Below, in pieces: positions 6,039 through 6,271 of a stretch of 6,271 nt of DNA. The stretch comes from Proteobacteria bacterium UBA6729. Its GTDB lineage: Bacteria; Pseudomonadota; Gammaproteobacteria; Porifericomitales; Porifericomitaceae. Numbering within the stretch: position 1 is the first letter of the stretch; every line of letters begins with the position of its first letter. The stretch is from the NCBI GenBank assembly GCA_002454015.1, contig DKIB01000081.1:1-6271 (forward strand), in the 5' to 3' direction. Both the position numbers and the translations under genes were made by a program. The notes under the pieces are model-generated. The model worked only from the letters and a program-made list of their open reading frames with translations, was not told the DNA's origin and did no database searches.

Positions 6039-6271
6039 AGGGGTCGCCGATACTCAGACGGTAAGTGGAACGCGATGAATCCACGGTATAGCGGGTCTCT
6101 ATCCTTGGTGCCAGGGCCTCCTCTTGCGGGAACTCCCCCCGATTCGAAACCTCCGCCGCATTCAGCAACCTTAACTCCACGGTTTCCAGTCTCTCTGCCT
6201 CACCATCGGCAACGATCTTCACCCTCAGATTAACCATTGCTGCTACTTGGGGAAACAGCATCTGATAGACC
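6037..6271 (-). CDS. Unrecognised protein, C-terminal part only
   Basis: An open frame enters from the window edge and ends at TGA 6039-6037, 8 bases before leuB; 77 codons are visible. Met codons occur at 6261 and 6237, but neither has a convincing ribosome site, so this is most likely the tail of a longer gene. The visible product (from VYQMLFPQVAAMVNLRVKI to YRLSIGDP) is charged and looks beta-strand rich (MVNLRVKIVADG, ETVELRLLNAA, TRYTVDSSRSTYRLSI). It has no membrane segment and no motif I can name. It does not look like LeuD or LeuC. By hand count about 48 of 77 third codon positions are G or C, and AGG, AGA and ATA occur. This seems lower than in leuB. The overlap of its stop with the leuB ribosome site argues that it is a real gene in the same transcript. 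Confidence 0.6.
   Translation of the reverse strand, partial: VYQMLFPQVAAMVNLRVKIVADGEAERLETVELRLLNAAEVSNRGEFPQEEALAPRIETRYTVDSSRSTYRLSIGDP

Noticed and set aside
4930..6064. Long plus-strand open frames opposite leuB and asd
   Set aside because: leuB and asd are certain on the minus strand. These products are Pro/His/Arg-rich shadows.

Overview
The window is a dense block of minus-strand genes from a GC-rich proteobacterium. A gammaproteobacterium is my best guess, based on a leuB-asd pair and a three-part type I secretion system; the sequence does not fix the lineage. All genes run from high to low coordinates. Every junction is an overlap or a gap of at most 8 bases. I see no room for an internal promoter or intrinsic terminator, so the block reads as part of one polycistronic transcript that extends past both ends.

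In transcription order it holds: the 3' end of an unrecognised gene (6271-6037); leuB, 3-isopropylmalate dehydrogenase (6028-4967); asd, aspartate-semialdehyde dehydrogenase (4979-3975); a 95-bp-period tandem duplication across the asd 3' end (4028-3840) that creates a 32-codon chimeric ORF (3978-3880); a 94-residue protein of unknown function (3883-3599); a PrtD-type type I secretion ABC transporter (3602-1893); its HlyD-type membrane fusion protein (1900-590); and the start of a TolC-family outer-membrane channel (586 to the window edge). No stretch over 300 bases lacks a gene.

The first part is amino-acid biosynthesis (leucine, and the aspartate family). The second is an envelope-spanning exporter: ABC pump in the inner membrane, periplasmic adaptor, outer-membrane channel. 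No RTX or other export substrate lies inside the window.

The most unusual spot is the joint between the two parts. There, asd, the chimeric mini-ORF, the 94-aa gene and the ABC gene are linked by three successive ATGA stop/start overlaps. The only strong ribosome-binding site ahead of the exporter sits inside the duplicated unit, so it is present twice.
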